Source of the DNA: Bryobacteraceae bacterium
GTDB taxonomy: Bacteria > Acidobacteriota > Terriglobia > Bryobacterales > Bryobacteraceae
Length of the DNA stretch: 64,000 nucleotides
Assembly: GCA_041394945.1 (NCBI GenBank)
Contig: JAWKHH010000005.1
Location: 372,001 to 436,000, forward strand
Direction: 5' to 3'
A program made the translations under genes and the position numbers. Below the pieces are notes generated by a model. The model was not told where the DNA came from and did no database searches. It saw only the letters and a program-made list of their open reading frames with translations. Shown here in pieces: positions 17,035 through 25,649 of the stretch; positions within the stretch are counted from its first letter, which is position 1, and each line of letters opens with the position of its first letter.

Positions 17035-20000
17035 CTCGCAATCCGAGCTGTGCGCGGCGCCCGAAGGTGCCCGCCAACTGGTTGTTGGAGACGCCGAACA
17101 GGCTGCTCTGCACGTTCGTGTTCGGGTTCGCCCATGTCATGTTGTTTGCTGCGTTGAACACATCCATGCGGAGTTCACCGCGGAAGCGCTCAGTCACCGG
17201 AATGCGCTTCACGATCGACATGTCCAGATTGAACAGGCCCGGGTTGGTGAGGCCGTCGTACTGCCACGGATTCGTCCGCGGAGTGAACGCCGGGAGGCGC
17301 GAAAAGGCCTGGGTGTTGAACCAGCGCGACGGCGTCGGGTTGTCGACTACCGGATCGCCGTTGACCTGCATTCCGCCGAAGCGGACGAAGAAGCCTGAGC
17401 GCCATGTCATGATGCCGCTCAGGTCCCAACCGCCGATAGCGTAGTCGACCACGCGCGGCATTGATGCGCCGAAGGCCCGGCCGCGGCCCACCGGAAGCTC
17501 CCATGTACCGGCGAGCGTGAGACGGTGGCGGGGGCGATCGTTGTTCTGCCAGGTGAACTCCTGCGTGAACGACGAGATGTCGTTGAAGAACACTTCGTCG
17601 CGCTGGCGCGAGTAGTTGTAGCCCATCAACACGGAGTAGCCGTTGGCGAAGCGGCGGTTCAGCCGCAACTGGAGCGACTGGTATCGCGAGTTGCCGCCGT
17701 TGATCCCGTCGATCACGTTCAGGTTCCCATACTGCGGGTACTGGCGGAACAGCGAGGTCAGCGCGATGGTCCGTTGGTATCGCAGAGCGCCGGGGAACTT
17801 GTCCACGGTGGAGAAGTTGTAGAACGGATTCGGGACGGCCTTGTTGATCGCATCCTTATATTGATAGGCGATGCGCGGGTCGACCTGATTGACGTTGTAG
17901 GTACCGACCAACTGGCTGGTGAGGTTCAGGTAGTACGTGACGTCGAGCACTGCGTTTTGCGGAAGCTGCCGCTGGAACGAAACATTTACGCGGTCGCTGT
18001 AGCTTCGCGGCCGGTCGCGCGCGACGTAGGAGAGAGAATCGCCGAGCGAGGTGTAACGGCCGAGGCTCTTCTCGTAGGCGGGCACCACCGGTTGCGAGGC
18101 GGGGAACGGATCGCGCAGGCGAGCCGAGGGGACGCCCAGCACGGCCGGGTAGGCGCCGGTGACGTTCTTGTAGCCGACGTAGATCGTGTCGAAGATGTTG
18201 AACGATCCTCCGGTCCAGGGAGTGAGGTAGCGGCCGTAGCCGACACGCAGCGAACTCATGTCGTTCAAGCGGTAGGCGAAACCGACGCGGGGTGAAAAGC
18301 CGCCCTTGCCGGCGTTCCATTGGCCGCGGTTGCTCGAATCGGCGAACTGGAAAGCGCCGTTCAGGGTAGTGGGCCCCTGATAGAACTGGCTCACTTCGGC
18401 CGGGAACACCGGAGCGCCAGCGCCCTGCATTTCAGGGATGGGCGACGTGAGGTCGAGCGGCCGCGTGAGCCGGTCCTGCGGATCGATGTATGCGGTCTCG
18501 TACTCGTAGCGGAGGCCGAGGTTGATCGTGAGGTTCCGCGTGACCTTCCAGTCGTCGTTAATGAACATTCCGTAGAATCGGTTCTGGCCTTCTGGAAGGA
18601 TGGTGGCCGTCATCGATGTGGCGCCACTATCCCAACTGTCAGCGCCGCCACCGGCCGGTTGGATCGCTCCGAGAAGGAACGTCGCGTAGCCGTCACCGGA
18701 CGTGCGGAGGTCGGGATTGATATAGGTGGCCGCGGTGGCGTCAGCCTGGAAACCGAAGCCGGGGTTATTGCTGACGATGAGGCTGGTAGTGCGGGTTCCG
18801 CGCGTATCGGCGCCCATCTTCAGGTAGTGCTTTCCTTGCTGCCGGGCCACCTTCACGCTGAGGCTGTCGGCGTGCGGGCGCTGATCCCATGTGCCGCCGC
18901 GGGGACCGAGCGAGGTCCAGTACTCACCCGTACCACTACCCAAGATCGACATGCGCGGCAACAGTTCCGGCACCGCGCCGTTTCCGAAGACGGCTTTGTA
19001 GAAATCCGAATTCGGCCAGTACTTCGCCCAGCAGCCTTCGCACGTCGAGGCGTAGCGTGAGGCGTCCACGAAGCTGTGATAGGTCCCGTTGATGTCGACA
19101 ACCGTCGTGGGGCTTGCCGTCCAAACGGCGTCGGCGGAGACGGAAGCGGCATTCCGCTGACTGCCGCGGTCGTTCACGAAGAATTCGGAGCCGGTCGGGT
19201 TGGAGGTTGTCACCGGCGTCCACAGCTTGCTGAACCGCCCGTAAAAGCGGAGTTTGTCGCTATAGGCGAAGTCGGTTCGGTTGGAGAGGTTGTGATAGTC
19301 GTACCGAACGGGCAGGGGCACGTAGTAGTTGTTGACGTGATACGGGCCCTGCCCGGCGCGGTTGGCTTTCCACAGCCCGGCGATGTACTGCGTGGCGACG
19401 GGGTCCTGCTGGGACCGGGGGATCACGTTGCCGGGGAACGGCATTCGCGTGATGGTCTTCCCGTCCGCCGAGGTTTCCGTGGTGAACGGGTCATAGATGG
19501 CGCGGAGCCCGCCGGCCGAGTTCAACGACTGCGAGAAGTCGCCGGCGCGCTCGAGATCGGTGGGGACCGAGTTCAGAAAGTCGTTCGGGTCCGTCTTGCG
19601 CCATTGCTCGTAGGAGAAGAAGTTGAACAGCCGGTTCTTGACGATCGGGTTGCCGAGCGTGCCCCCGTACATGTGAGTGCGGCCGAGGTTGATGCTGCGC
19701 ACCACGCGATTCTCGAGCGCGTTCGCCCACGGGTACTGGCCCTGATAGAAGGCGTTGCCGTGCCAGTCGTTGGTGCCGGATTTCATCGTGAGCGTGATGG
19801 CCGATCCGGAAGAATGGCCGTACTCGGCGTCGACGGCATTTTGTTGCACGGCGACTTCCTGCACGGCGTCCGGCGACGGCATATAGCTCGTCTTGTAGCC
19901 GATGCCGATCGGGCTGCCGTCGACCTGGAGGTCGTTCGAGTAGTTGCGTCCGCCGCCGACTTCCTGGCGGTTGCCGGACCAGGTGAAGTACGGCTCCACT

Positions 20001-20551
20001 TCGCGCGCTGTGTCGCTCTGCACGACGGCCGGGTCCAGCCGGGCGAGCAGGAGCGGGTTGCGGGACATCTGCGGCAGGTTGGAAACAAGCGCGCTGTCGA
20101 CGGTGGTTTCGAGCTTGCTCGTGTTGAACTGCACGCTGGCCGCGACATCGGTGACGGTGATCGCCTCCCGCACGTCGCCCGGGCGAAGCACGGCGTCGAC
20201 GGTAATGTCACCGCGCGACTGCAGCAGCACATTCTCCTGAATGAAACGCTGGAAGCCCTGGAGCTGCACGGTTACGGTGTAGGCGCCCGGCAGAACGAGA
20301 TCGAACAGGTACCGGCCCTGTTCGTTGGTCTCGCGAGTGCTCGCGACACCGGTTCTTACGTTGGCGAGCGTTACCGTGGCCCCGACAACGGCCGCTTGTG
20401 TGCTGTCGGTAACGGCGCCTTGAATACGGCCCCGGTACTCCTGGGCCGAAAGAGAAGCGGACAGCGCGACAAATATTGCCGCGCGCCGCGAAATCAAGCT
20501 GCGGAAAAACGGCCTCGCCAGACGAGAGCGCCCCACAATCCTGGTGGACAT
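17024..20551 (-). CDS. TonB-dependent receptor-like protein, copy 1 of a tandem pair
   Basis: A 1,175-residue protein. The strong AGGAGG at 20558-20563 lies 6 bases before the ATG at 20551 and 3 before an adjacent ATG at 20554, favouring 20551. After a basic signal region (ending near AALSASLSAQ) come a CarboxypepD_reg domain (GRIQGAVTDSTQAAVVGATV), a plug-like segment rich in NQEVGGGRNYSNDLQVDGSP-type sequence, and a barrel ending LGLRVEF. A single CEGCW motif holds the only obvious Cys pair. It is colinear with and highly similar to the next copy (20620-24147), which has exactly the same length. Ligand unknown; neighbours suggest a TPR and a CRTAC1 partner. Confidence 0.88.
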   Translation of the reverse strand: MSTRIVGRSRLARPFFRSLISRRAAIFVALSASLSAQEYRGRIQGAVTDSTQAAVVGATVTLANVRTGVASTRETNEQGRYLFDLVLPGAYTVTVQLQGFQRFIQENVLLQSRGDITVDAVLRPGDVREAITVTDVAASVQFNTSKLETTVDSALVSNLPQMSRNPLLLARLDPAVVQSDTAREVEPYFTWSGNRQEVGGGRNYSNDLQVDGSPIGIGYKTSYMPSPDAVQEVAVQQNAVDAEYGHSSGSAITLTMKSGTNDWHGNAFYQGQYPWANALENRVVRSINLGRTHMYGGTLGNPIVKNRLFNFFSYEQWRKTDPNDFLNSVPTDLERAGDFSQSLNSAGGLRAIYDPFTTETSADGKTITRMPFPGNVIPRSQQDPVATQYIAGLWKANRAGQGPYHVNNYYVPLPVRYDYHNLSNRTDFAYSDKLRFYGRFSKLWTPVTTSNPTGSEFFVNDRGSQRNAASVSADAVWTASPTTVVDINGTYHSFVDASRYASTCEGCWAKYWPNSDFYKAVFGNGAVPELLPRMSILGSGTGEYWTSLGPRGGTWDQRPHADSLSVKVARQQGKHYLKMGADTRGTRTTSLIVSNNPGFGFQADATAATYINPDLRTSGDGYATFLLGAIQPAGGGADSWDSGATSMTATILPEGQNRFYGMFINDDWKVTRNLTINLGLRYEYETAYIDPQDRLTRPLDLTSPIPEMQGAGAPVFPAEVSQFYQGPTTLNGAFQFADSSNRGQWNAGKGGFSPRVGFAYRLNDMSSLRVGYGRYLTPWTGGSFNIFDTIYVGYKNVTGAYPAVLGVPSARLRDPFPASQPVVPAYEKSLGRYTSLGDSLSYVARDRPRSYSDRVNVSFQRQLPQNAVLDVTYYLNLTSQLVGTYNVNQVDPRIAYQYKDAINKAVPNPFYNFSTVDKFPGALRYQRTIALTSLFRQYPQYGNLNVIDGINGGNSRYQSLQLRLNRRFANGYSVLMGYNYSRQRDEVFFNDISSFTQEFTWQNNDRPRHRLTLAGTWELPVGRGRAFGASMPRVVDYAIGGWDLSGIMTWRSGFFVRFGGMQVNGDPVVDNPTPSRWFNTQAFSRLPAFTPRTNPWQYDGLTNPGLFNLDMSIVKRIPVTERFRGELRMDVFNAANNMTWANPNTNVQSSLFGVSNNQLAGTFGRRAQLGLRVEF

Positions 20552-20557
20552 CATAGA

Positions 20558-20563
20558 CCTCCT
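20558..20563 (-). promoter_or_regulatory. Strong Shine-Dalgarno AGGAGG that decides the copy-1 start
   Basis: AGGAGG on the minus strand is followed by TCT and two consecutive ATG codons. The second ATG (20551) has the better spacing of 6 bases. Choosing it makes the two tandem receptors exactly equal in length. Confidence 0.75.
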
Positions 20564-20619
20564 GGGGCGAAAGTCTATCACGTCGTTCCGGCGGACGGAG
20601 CGCGAACCGGGATCCGGCG

Positions 20620-23600
20620 CTAGAACTCAACCCGCAGCCCGAGCTGCGCGCGACGCCCGAAGGTGGCGGACAACTGGTTGTTGGAAACGCCGAAGAGGCT
20701 GCTGTTGACGTTGGTGCTGGGGTTGGCCCACGTCATGTTGTTGGCGGCGTTGAACACGTCCATTCGCAGTTCGCCGCGGACACGCTCGGTAACAGGGAGG
20801 CGCTTCACGATCGACATATCCAGATTGAACAGGCCCGGATTGGTGAGGCCGTCGTATTGCCAGGGATTGGTGCGTGGCGTGAACGCCGGCAGGCGCGAGA
20901 ACGCCTGCGTATTGAACCAGCGCTCCGGGGTGGGGTTGTCGATCACCGGATCGCCGTTGACCTGCATTCCGCCGAAACGGACGAAGAAGCCGGAGCGCCA
21001 GGTCATGATGCCGCTCAGATCCCAGCCGCCGATGGCGTAGTCGATCATCCGAGGCATTGATGCTCCGAAAGCGCGGCCGCGGCCAACCGGGATCTCCCAC
21101 GTGCCGGCGAAGGTGAGCCGGTGGCGGGGCCGGTCGTTATTCTGCCACGTGAAATCCTGCGTGAACGACGAGATGTCGTTAAAGAACACTTCGTCTCGTT
21201 GGCGCGAGTAGTTGTAGCCCATCAGCATCGAATACCCGTTCGCGAATCGCCGGTTGAGCCGGAGCTGCAACGACTGGTAGCGAGAGGATCCGCCGTTGAT
21301 GCCGTCGACCACGTTCAGATTCCCGTACTGCGGGTACTGCCGGAACAACGAGGTCAATGCGACGGTCCGCTGGTAGCGGAGCGCGCCGGGGAACTTGTCC
21401 ACCGTCGAGAAGTTGTAGAACGGATTCGGCACCGCTTTGTTGATCGCGTCTTTGTGCTCATAGGCGATGCGCGGATCCACCTGGTTCAGGTTGTAGTTGC
21501 CGACCAACTGGTTGGTGAAGTTCCAGTAGTAGGTCACGTCGAGCACGGTGTTCTGCGGGAGCTGGCGTTGGAACGAAATATTCACGCGATCGCTGTAGCT
21601 TCTCGGACGGTTGAGGGCGACGTAGGAGAGCGAGTCGCCGAGCGAGGTGTAACGGCCGAGACTCTTTTCGTACGCGGGAACAACGGGCTGGGAAGCCGGG
21701 AACGGATCGCGCAGCCGCGCCGAAGGCACGCCGAGCACCGCGGGGTAGGCGCCGGTGACGTTCTTGTAGCCGACGTAGATCGTATCGAAGATGTTGAACG
21801 AGCCGCCGGTCCACGGGGTGAGGTAGCGCCCGTAGCCTACGCGTAGCGACGTCATGTCGTTCACCCGGTAAGCAAAGCCAATGCGCGGGGAGAGCCCGCC
21901 CTTGCCCGCGTTCCATTGCCCGCGATTGCTCGAATCGGCGAATTGGAACGCGCCGTTGAGCGTGGTGGGACCTTGATAGAACTGGCCCACTTCGGCCGGG
22001 AACACAGGGGCGCCCGCGCCCTGCATTTCGGGAATGGGCGACGTCAGATCCAACGGCCGGGTGAGCCGGTTCTCGGGATCGGTATACGCGGTTTCGTATT
22101 CGTAGCGGAGGCCAAGATTGATGGTCAGGTTCCGGTTGAGCTTCCAATCGTCGTTGATGAACATGCCGTAGAACCGGTTCTGCCCGGTGGGCAGAATGGT
22201 CGCCGTCATCGACGTGGAGCCGCTGTCCCAACTGTCGGCGCCGTTGCCGGCGGGCTGAATCGCGCCGAGCAGGAAGGTGGCGTAGCCGTCGCCGGAGGTT
22301 CGCAGGTCGGGGTTGATGTACGTGGCCGCGGTGCCGTCTGCCTGGAAGCCGAAGCCGGGATTGTTGCTGACGATCAGGCTGGTGGTGCGGGTTCCGCGCG
22401 TATCGGCGCCCATCTTCAGGTAGTGACGGCCCTGTTGACGGGCGACCTTCACGCTGACGCTGTCGGCGTCGGGCCGTTGGTCCCAGGTGCCGCCGCGTGG
22501 GCCGAGCGACGTCCAATACTCGCCGCGGCCGGCGCCCATCACCGACATCCGCGGCAGCAACTCAGGCACGGCTCCGTTTCCGAAAACCGCGTTGTAGAAA
22601 TTCGAGTTCGGCCAGTACTTCGCCCAGCAGCCTTCGCAATGGGATGCGTAGCGGGAGGCATCAATGAAGCTATGGTAGGTGCCATTGATGTTGACCACGG
22701 TGGTCGGGCTTGCCGTCCACACGGCGTCGCCGGAAATCGAAGTGGCGTCGCGCTGGCTGCCACGGTCGTTCACGAAGAACTCCGAACTCGTTGGGTTCGA
22801 CGTCGTCACCGGCGTCCACAGTTTGCTGTATCGCCCGTAGAAGCGCAGCTTGTCGCTGTAGGCGAAGTCCGTGCGGTTGGAAAGGTTGTGGTAGTCGTAG
22901 CGGACCGGCAGCGGGACGTAGTAGTTGTTTACCTGATAGGGGCCCTGGCCGGGGCGATTCGCCTGCCAGAGTCCGGCCATGTATTGGGTGGCGATGGGGT
23001 CCTGCTGGGAGCGGGGAATCACGTTGCCGGGGAACGGCATCCGCGTGATGGTTTTCCCGTCGGCCGACGTTTCGGTGGTGAACGGATCGTAGATGGTGCG
23101 AAGGCCGCCGACTGAGTTGAGCGATTGGGAGAAGTCGCCGGAGCGCTCAAGATCGGTGGGGACGGTATTTAGGAAGTCGTTCGGATCGGTCTTGCGCCAC
23201 TGCTCATATGAGAAGAAGTTGAACAGCCGGTTCTTAATGATCGGGTTGCCGATGGTGCCGCCGTACATGTGCGTGCGGCCGAGATTGGTAGTGCGGACCA
23301 CCCGGTTTTCGAGCGCGTTCGCCCACGGGTATTGACCCTGGTAGAAGGCGTTGCCGTGCCACTCGTTGGTTCCGGATTTCATGGTCAGCGTGATCGCCGA
23401 TCCGGAGGAGTGGCCGTACTCGGCGTCGACAGCGTTCTGCTGGACGGCGACCTCCTGCACGGAGTCCGGAGACGGCATGTAGCTGGTCTTGTAGCCGATG
23501 CCGATGGGGCTGCCGTCGATCTGGAGGTCGTTCGAGTAATTGCGTCCGCCGCCGACTTCCTGGCGGTTGCCGGACCACGTGAAGTAGGGCTCCACCTCGC

Positions 23601-24147
23601 GCGCGGTGTCGCTTTGGACGACCGAGGGGTCCAGCCGGGCGAGGAGCAGAGGATTGCGGGACATCTGCGGGAGGTTGGACACGAGCGCGCTATCGACGGT
23701 GGTTTCGAGCTTGCTGGTGTTGAACTGGACGCTAGCCGCCACGTCGGTGACGGTGATGGCCTCGCGGACATCGCCGGGGCGCAGCACGGCATCGACGGTG
23801 ATGTCGCCGCGCGACACCAGAACGATATTTTCCTGAATGAACCGCTGGAAGCCCTGGAGCTGGACGGTGACCGTGTATGTGCCGGGCAGGACGAGATCGA
23901 ATAGGTATCGGCCTTGGTCGTTGGTTTCGCGCGTGCTCGAAACGCCGGTTTGCACGTTGGCGAGCGTAACGGTGGCTCCGACGACGGTGGCCTGGGTGGT
24001 GTCGCTCACTGCGCCTTGGATGCGGCCGCGGTATTCCTGCGCCGGGGCGGAAAGCGCAACCAGGGCGAGGATCGCGGCTCCGCGCAGGGGCGTACATGCG
24101 CCCGCGAGAGGGATTATTTTCCGGAAGCTTTCGGGAAGTGCAGTCAC
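20620..24147 (-). CDS. TonB-dependent receptor-like protein, copy 2 of a tandem pair
   Basis: A 1,175-residue paralogue of the preceding receptor, begun at GTG 24147 because AGGAGG (24153-24158) stands 5 bases upstream. Only the signal region (TALPESFRKIIPLAGACTP...) differs strongly from copy 1. From QEYRGRIQGAV to LGLRVEF the two align without obvious gaps, with scattered substitutions (for example SDTTQATVVG against TDSTQAAVVG, and HCEGCW against TCEGCW). It precedes copy 1 by 68 bases and is the first gene of the minus-strand chain. The duplication with new leader sequences suggests separate expression or sorting of near-identical barrels. Confidence 0.88.
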   Translation of the reverse strand: MTALPESFRKIIPLAGACTPLRGAAILALVALSAPAQEYRGRIQGAVSDTTQATVVGATVTLANVQTGVSSTRETNDQGRYLFDLVLPGTYTVTVQLQGFQRFIQENIVLVSRGDITVDAVLRPGDVREAITVTDVAASVQFNTSKLETTVDSALVSNLPQMSRNPLLLARLDPSVVQSDTAREVEPYFTWSGNRQEVGGGRNYSNDLQIDGSPIGIGYKTSYMPSPDSVQEVAVQQNAVDAEYGHSSGSAITLTMKSGTNEWHGNAFYQGQYPWANALENRVVRTTNLGRTHMYGGTIGNPIIKNRLFNFFSYEQWRKTDPNDFLNTVPTDLERSGDFSQSLNSVGGLRTIYDPFTTETSADGKTITRMPFPGNVIPRSQQDPIATQYMAGLWQANRPGQGPYQVNNYYVPLPVRYDYHNLSNRTDFAYSDKLRFYGRYSKLWTPVTTSNPTSSEFFVNDRGSQRDATSISGDAVWTASPTTVVNINGTYHSFIDASRYASHCEGCWAKYWPNSNFYNAVFGNGAVPELLPRMSVMGAGRGEYWTSLGPRGGTWDQRPDADSVSVKVARQQGRHYLKMGADTRGTRTTSLIVSNNPGFGFQADGTAATYINPDLRTSGDGYATFLLGAIQPAGNGADSWDSGSTSMTATILPTGQNRFYGMFINDDWKLNRNLTINLGLRYEYETAYTDPENRLTRPLDLTSPIPEMQGAGAPVFPAEVGQFYQGPTTLNGAFQFADSSNRGQWNAGKGGLSPRIGFAYRVNDMTSLRVGYGRYLTPWTGGSFNIFDTIYVGYKNVTGAYPAVLGVPSARLRDPFPASQPVVPAYEKSLGRYTSLGDSLSYVALNRPRSYSDRVNISFQRQLPQNTVLDVTYYWNFTNQLVGNYNLNQVDPRIAYEHKDAINKAVPNPFYNFSTVDKFPGALRYQRTVALTSLFRQYPQYGNLNVVDGINGGSSRYQSLQLRLNRRFANGYSMLMGYNYSRQRDEVFFNDISSFTQDFTWQNNDRPRHRLTFAGTWEIPVGRGRAFGASMPRMIDYAIGGWDLSGIMTWRSGFFVRFGGMQVNGDPVIDNPTPERWFNTQAFSRLPAFTPRTNPWQYDGLTNPGLFNLDMSIVKRLPVTERVRGELRMDVFNAANNMTWANPSTNVNSSLFGVSNNQLSATFGRRAQLGLRVEF

Positions 24148-24152
24148 AAGGA

Positions 24153-24158
24153 CCTCCT
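24153..24158 (-). promoter_or_regulatory. Strong Shine-Dalgarno AGGAGG that decides a GTG start for copy 2
   Basis: AGGAGG on the minus strand is followed by TCCTT and GTG at 24147. The upstream in-frame ATG at 24177 has no comparable site and would place part of the leader, including this motif, inside the coding sequence. Confidence 0.72.
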
Positions 24159-24324
24159 GGGGGGTGCAGTTTATCACAATTTGTTCATGTTGTTAACCGG
24201 CGTTTCAATATTCATCATTCTTAATGCACGAGGCCGCGCGACACGCGCTTCGTCGGATGGCGCATTTTACATCCCAAGGTGGCGGCTGGGAGGACCCCGC
24301 ACTACACTGAGGATGAGAGCCGAA

Positions 24325-25194
24325 ATGTTCACCTGGATCTGTCCGCAGTGCGGCGCCGAAGTGCCCCCCCATCACGATCAATGTCCGCGATGCACGGAGA
24401 GGACCGCGCAAGGGGGCGCTCCGGAAGGAACGGTGGACCCGGCAACGCAGCTCCCGCCACAGCCGCCGCCTTCGGCTGCTCCGCCTCCGCCGCCGGGCTA
24501 CGCGCCGCATCCAGGCTACGAAGCGCAGGGCGCGCCACCGTATCCGCCACCGCCCTACCCGCCCCAAGGTTATCCGCCGCCGGGATACCAGCAGGCTCCC
24601 TACCCGCAACAGCCACCCTATCCGCCGCCGCCGTATCCGCAGCAGGCGCCTTATCCGCCGCAAGGCTATCCACCGCAGGGATACCAGCAGCCGCAGCGCC
24701 CTCATCAGCCGCAGCAACCGCCTCCGCAATACGCTCCCCCTCGAAAGAGTTCGCCGCCGGGATGGCTGGTGACGCTGGGTGTAGCTGCCGTTGCTGGCGT
24801 TCTGGTGGGGGGATTCTACTATTACGTTTCCAACCGGGGCACGTTGGCCTCGGCAAAGGGGCCCGCGAATGAAGAACAGGTCGCCGACGCCTCCGGCGGG
24901 TCGCCCTCGAAGTATCTGGAGGCCGCCGGCGTTCGAATTTTCGAAGAGGACAAGCGGCCGCGCCTGCGCTTCCTGCTGGTGAATCACTCTTCGGCGGACT
25001 TGGCGGACCTAAAAGGAAGCGTCGCCATCGTTTTGAAGGACGGCGGCAAAGAAGTGGGCACGATGCCCCTCGCGCTCGATCAGCTCCGCGCGTTCGACGC
25101 CAAGGAGATCGAGGGTCCGCTGAAGACGAGCCTCCGCGCCTATGAGCTTCCGGATTGGCAGTTCGTTCGGGCGGAGATTCAGTTGAAGGAGTAG
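24325..25194 (+). CDS. Zinc-ribbon membrane protein with a Pro/Tyr-rich linker
   Basis: A 289-residue protein from the ATG at 24325 (MFTWICPQCG); ATG 24313 is an alternative four residues longer. A four-Cys zinc ribbon (CPQC...CPRC) occupies residues about 6-25. A low-complexity region of PYPP, PPGY and QQP repeats runs to about residue 145. One transmembrane helix follows (WLVTLGVAAVAGVLVGGFYYYV), then a compact C-terminal domain of about 100 residues (LRFLLVNHSSADLADLKGSV...). The arrangement suggests a cytoplasmic ribbon and linker with an exported sensor-like domain. Function unknown. It is convergent with the next gene. Confidence 0.8.
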   Translation: MFTWICPQCGAEVPPHHDQCPRCTERTAQGGAPEGTVDPATQLPPQPPPSAAPPPPPGYAPHPGYEAQGAPPYPPPPYPPQGYPPPGYQQAPYPQQPPYPPPPYPQQAPYPPQGYPPQGYQQPQRPHQPQQPPPQYAPPRKSSPPGWLVTLGVAAVAGVLVGGFYYYVSNRGTLASAKGPANEEQVADASGGSPSKYLEAAGVRIFEEDKRPRLRFLLVNHSSADLADLKGSVAIVLKDGGKEVGTMPLALDQLRAFDAKEIEGPLKTSLRAYELPDWQFVRAEIQLKE

Positions 25195-25213
25195 GCGGCC
25201 AAGGGACGCCGCC
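25194..25213. terminator. Short GC hairpin between convergent stops
   Basis: GGCGGC (25194-25199) pairs with GCCGCC (25208-25213) around an 8-base loop, exactly between the TAG of the zinc-ribbon gene and the stop of the Solibacter-type protein. No T-run is present, so it is only a candidate. Confidence 0.3.
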
Positions 25214-25649
25214 CTAGGGAACGGCGATGGTTGCCAGCGCCTGCCAGCCGCTGTTGTTGGAGAGGTTGTCGCGGGCGGCGGCATAGACGACGCGGTCCCC
25301 GGCGAACGACGGACTGAACGTCATGTTCAGCGTGAGCGTGACGGTATTCCCGGACTTGACTACGGACGACCCGGCTCCCGAGACCGTGCATTGACTGTTC
25401 GCCGCCGAACCCGCGCCGGGGATGATCAGCGATCCGGCGAAGGGACCGCCGCCGTCGCCTGCGTCGTTGACAAGAAACAGCGAGCCGTCCGACACCACGA
25501 ACGCGATGTAGCAGGCGCCACGGCCGTCGATGGCGTTGTTGATGAGTATGTTCAACACGCTGAGCGCCGCGAAGCCGGCGTTGTCGGTGAACACCCCCGT
25601 CAGCGAGACGGTTCGCGACGTCGCCCGCGCGGGTGAGATGCTGCTGACG
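25207..25649. repeat. 443-bp near-identical direct repeat, copy A
   Basis: Matches 26863-27305 at a constant offset of 1,656 bases. I found one mismatch by eye (T at 25324 against C at 26980, giving Met/Val). It spans the stop codon, the whole last domain and 7 bases of downstream non-coding DNA, and ends abruptly at 25649. This indicates recent conversion or duplication. Confidence 0.88.

Larger units (their letters stand above)
17024..24147. repeat. Tandem duplication of a 3,528-bp receptor gene
   Basis: Two direct copies, 17024-20551 and 20620-24147, have the same length to the base and are colinear in protein sequence. They are separated by 68 bases. The leader CCCAGGAGGT before each start is also shared. 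Divergence is mostly at third positions and in the first about 40 codons, so the duplication is not brand new but the mature proteins are under strong constraint or conversion. Confidence 0.9.

Noticed and set aside
19076..20623. A 515-residue open frame antisense to the first tandem receptor
   Set aside because: It mirrors the receptor codons in a high-G+C region, has no recognisable domain and the receptor on the other strand is certain.
24480..24750. Tandem PYPP/PPGY coding repeats considered as a CRISPR-like or non-coding repeat array
   Set aside because: They are in frame within the zinc-ribbon gene, vary in unit length and have no spacer structure.
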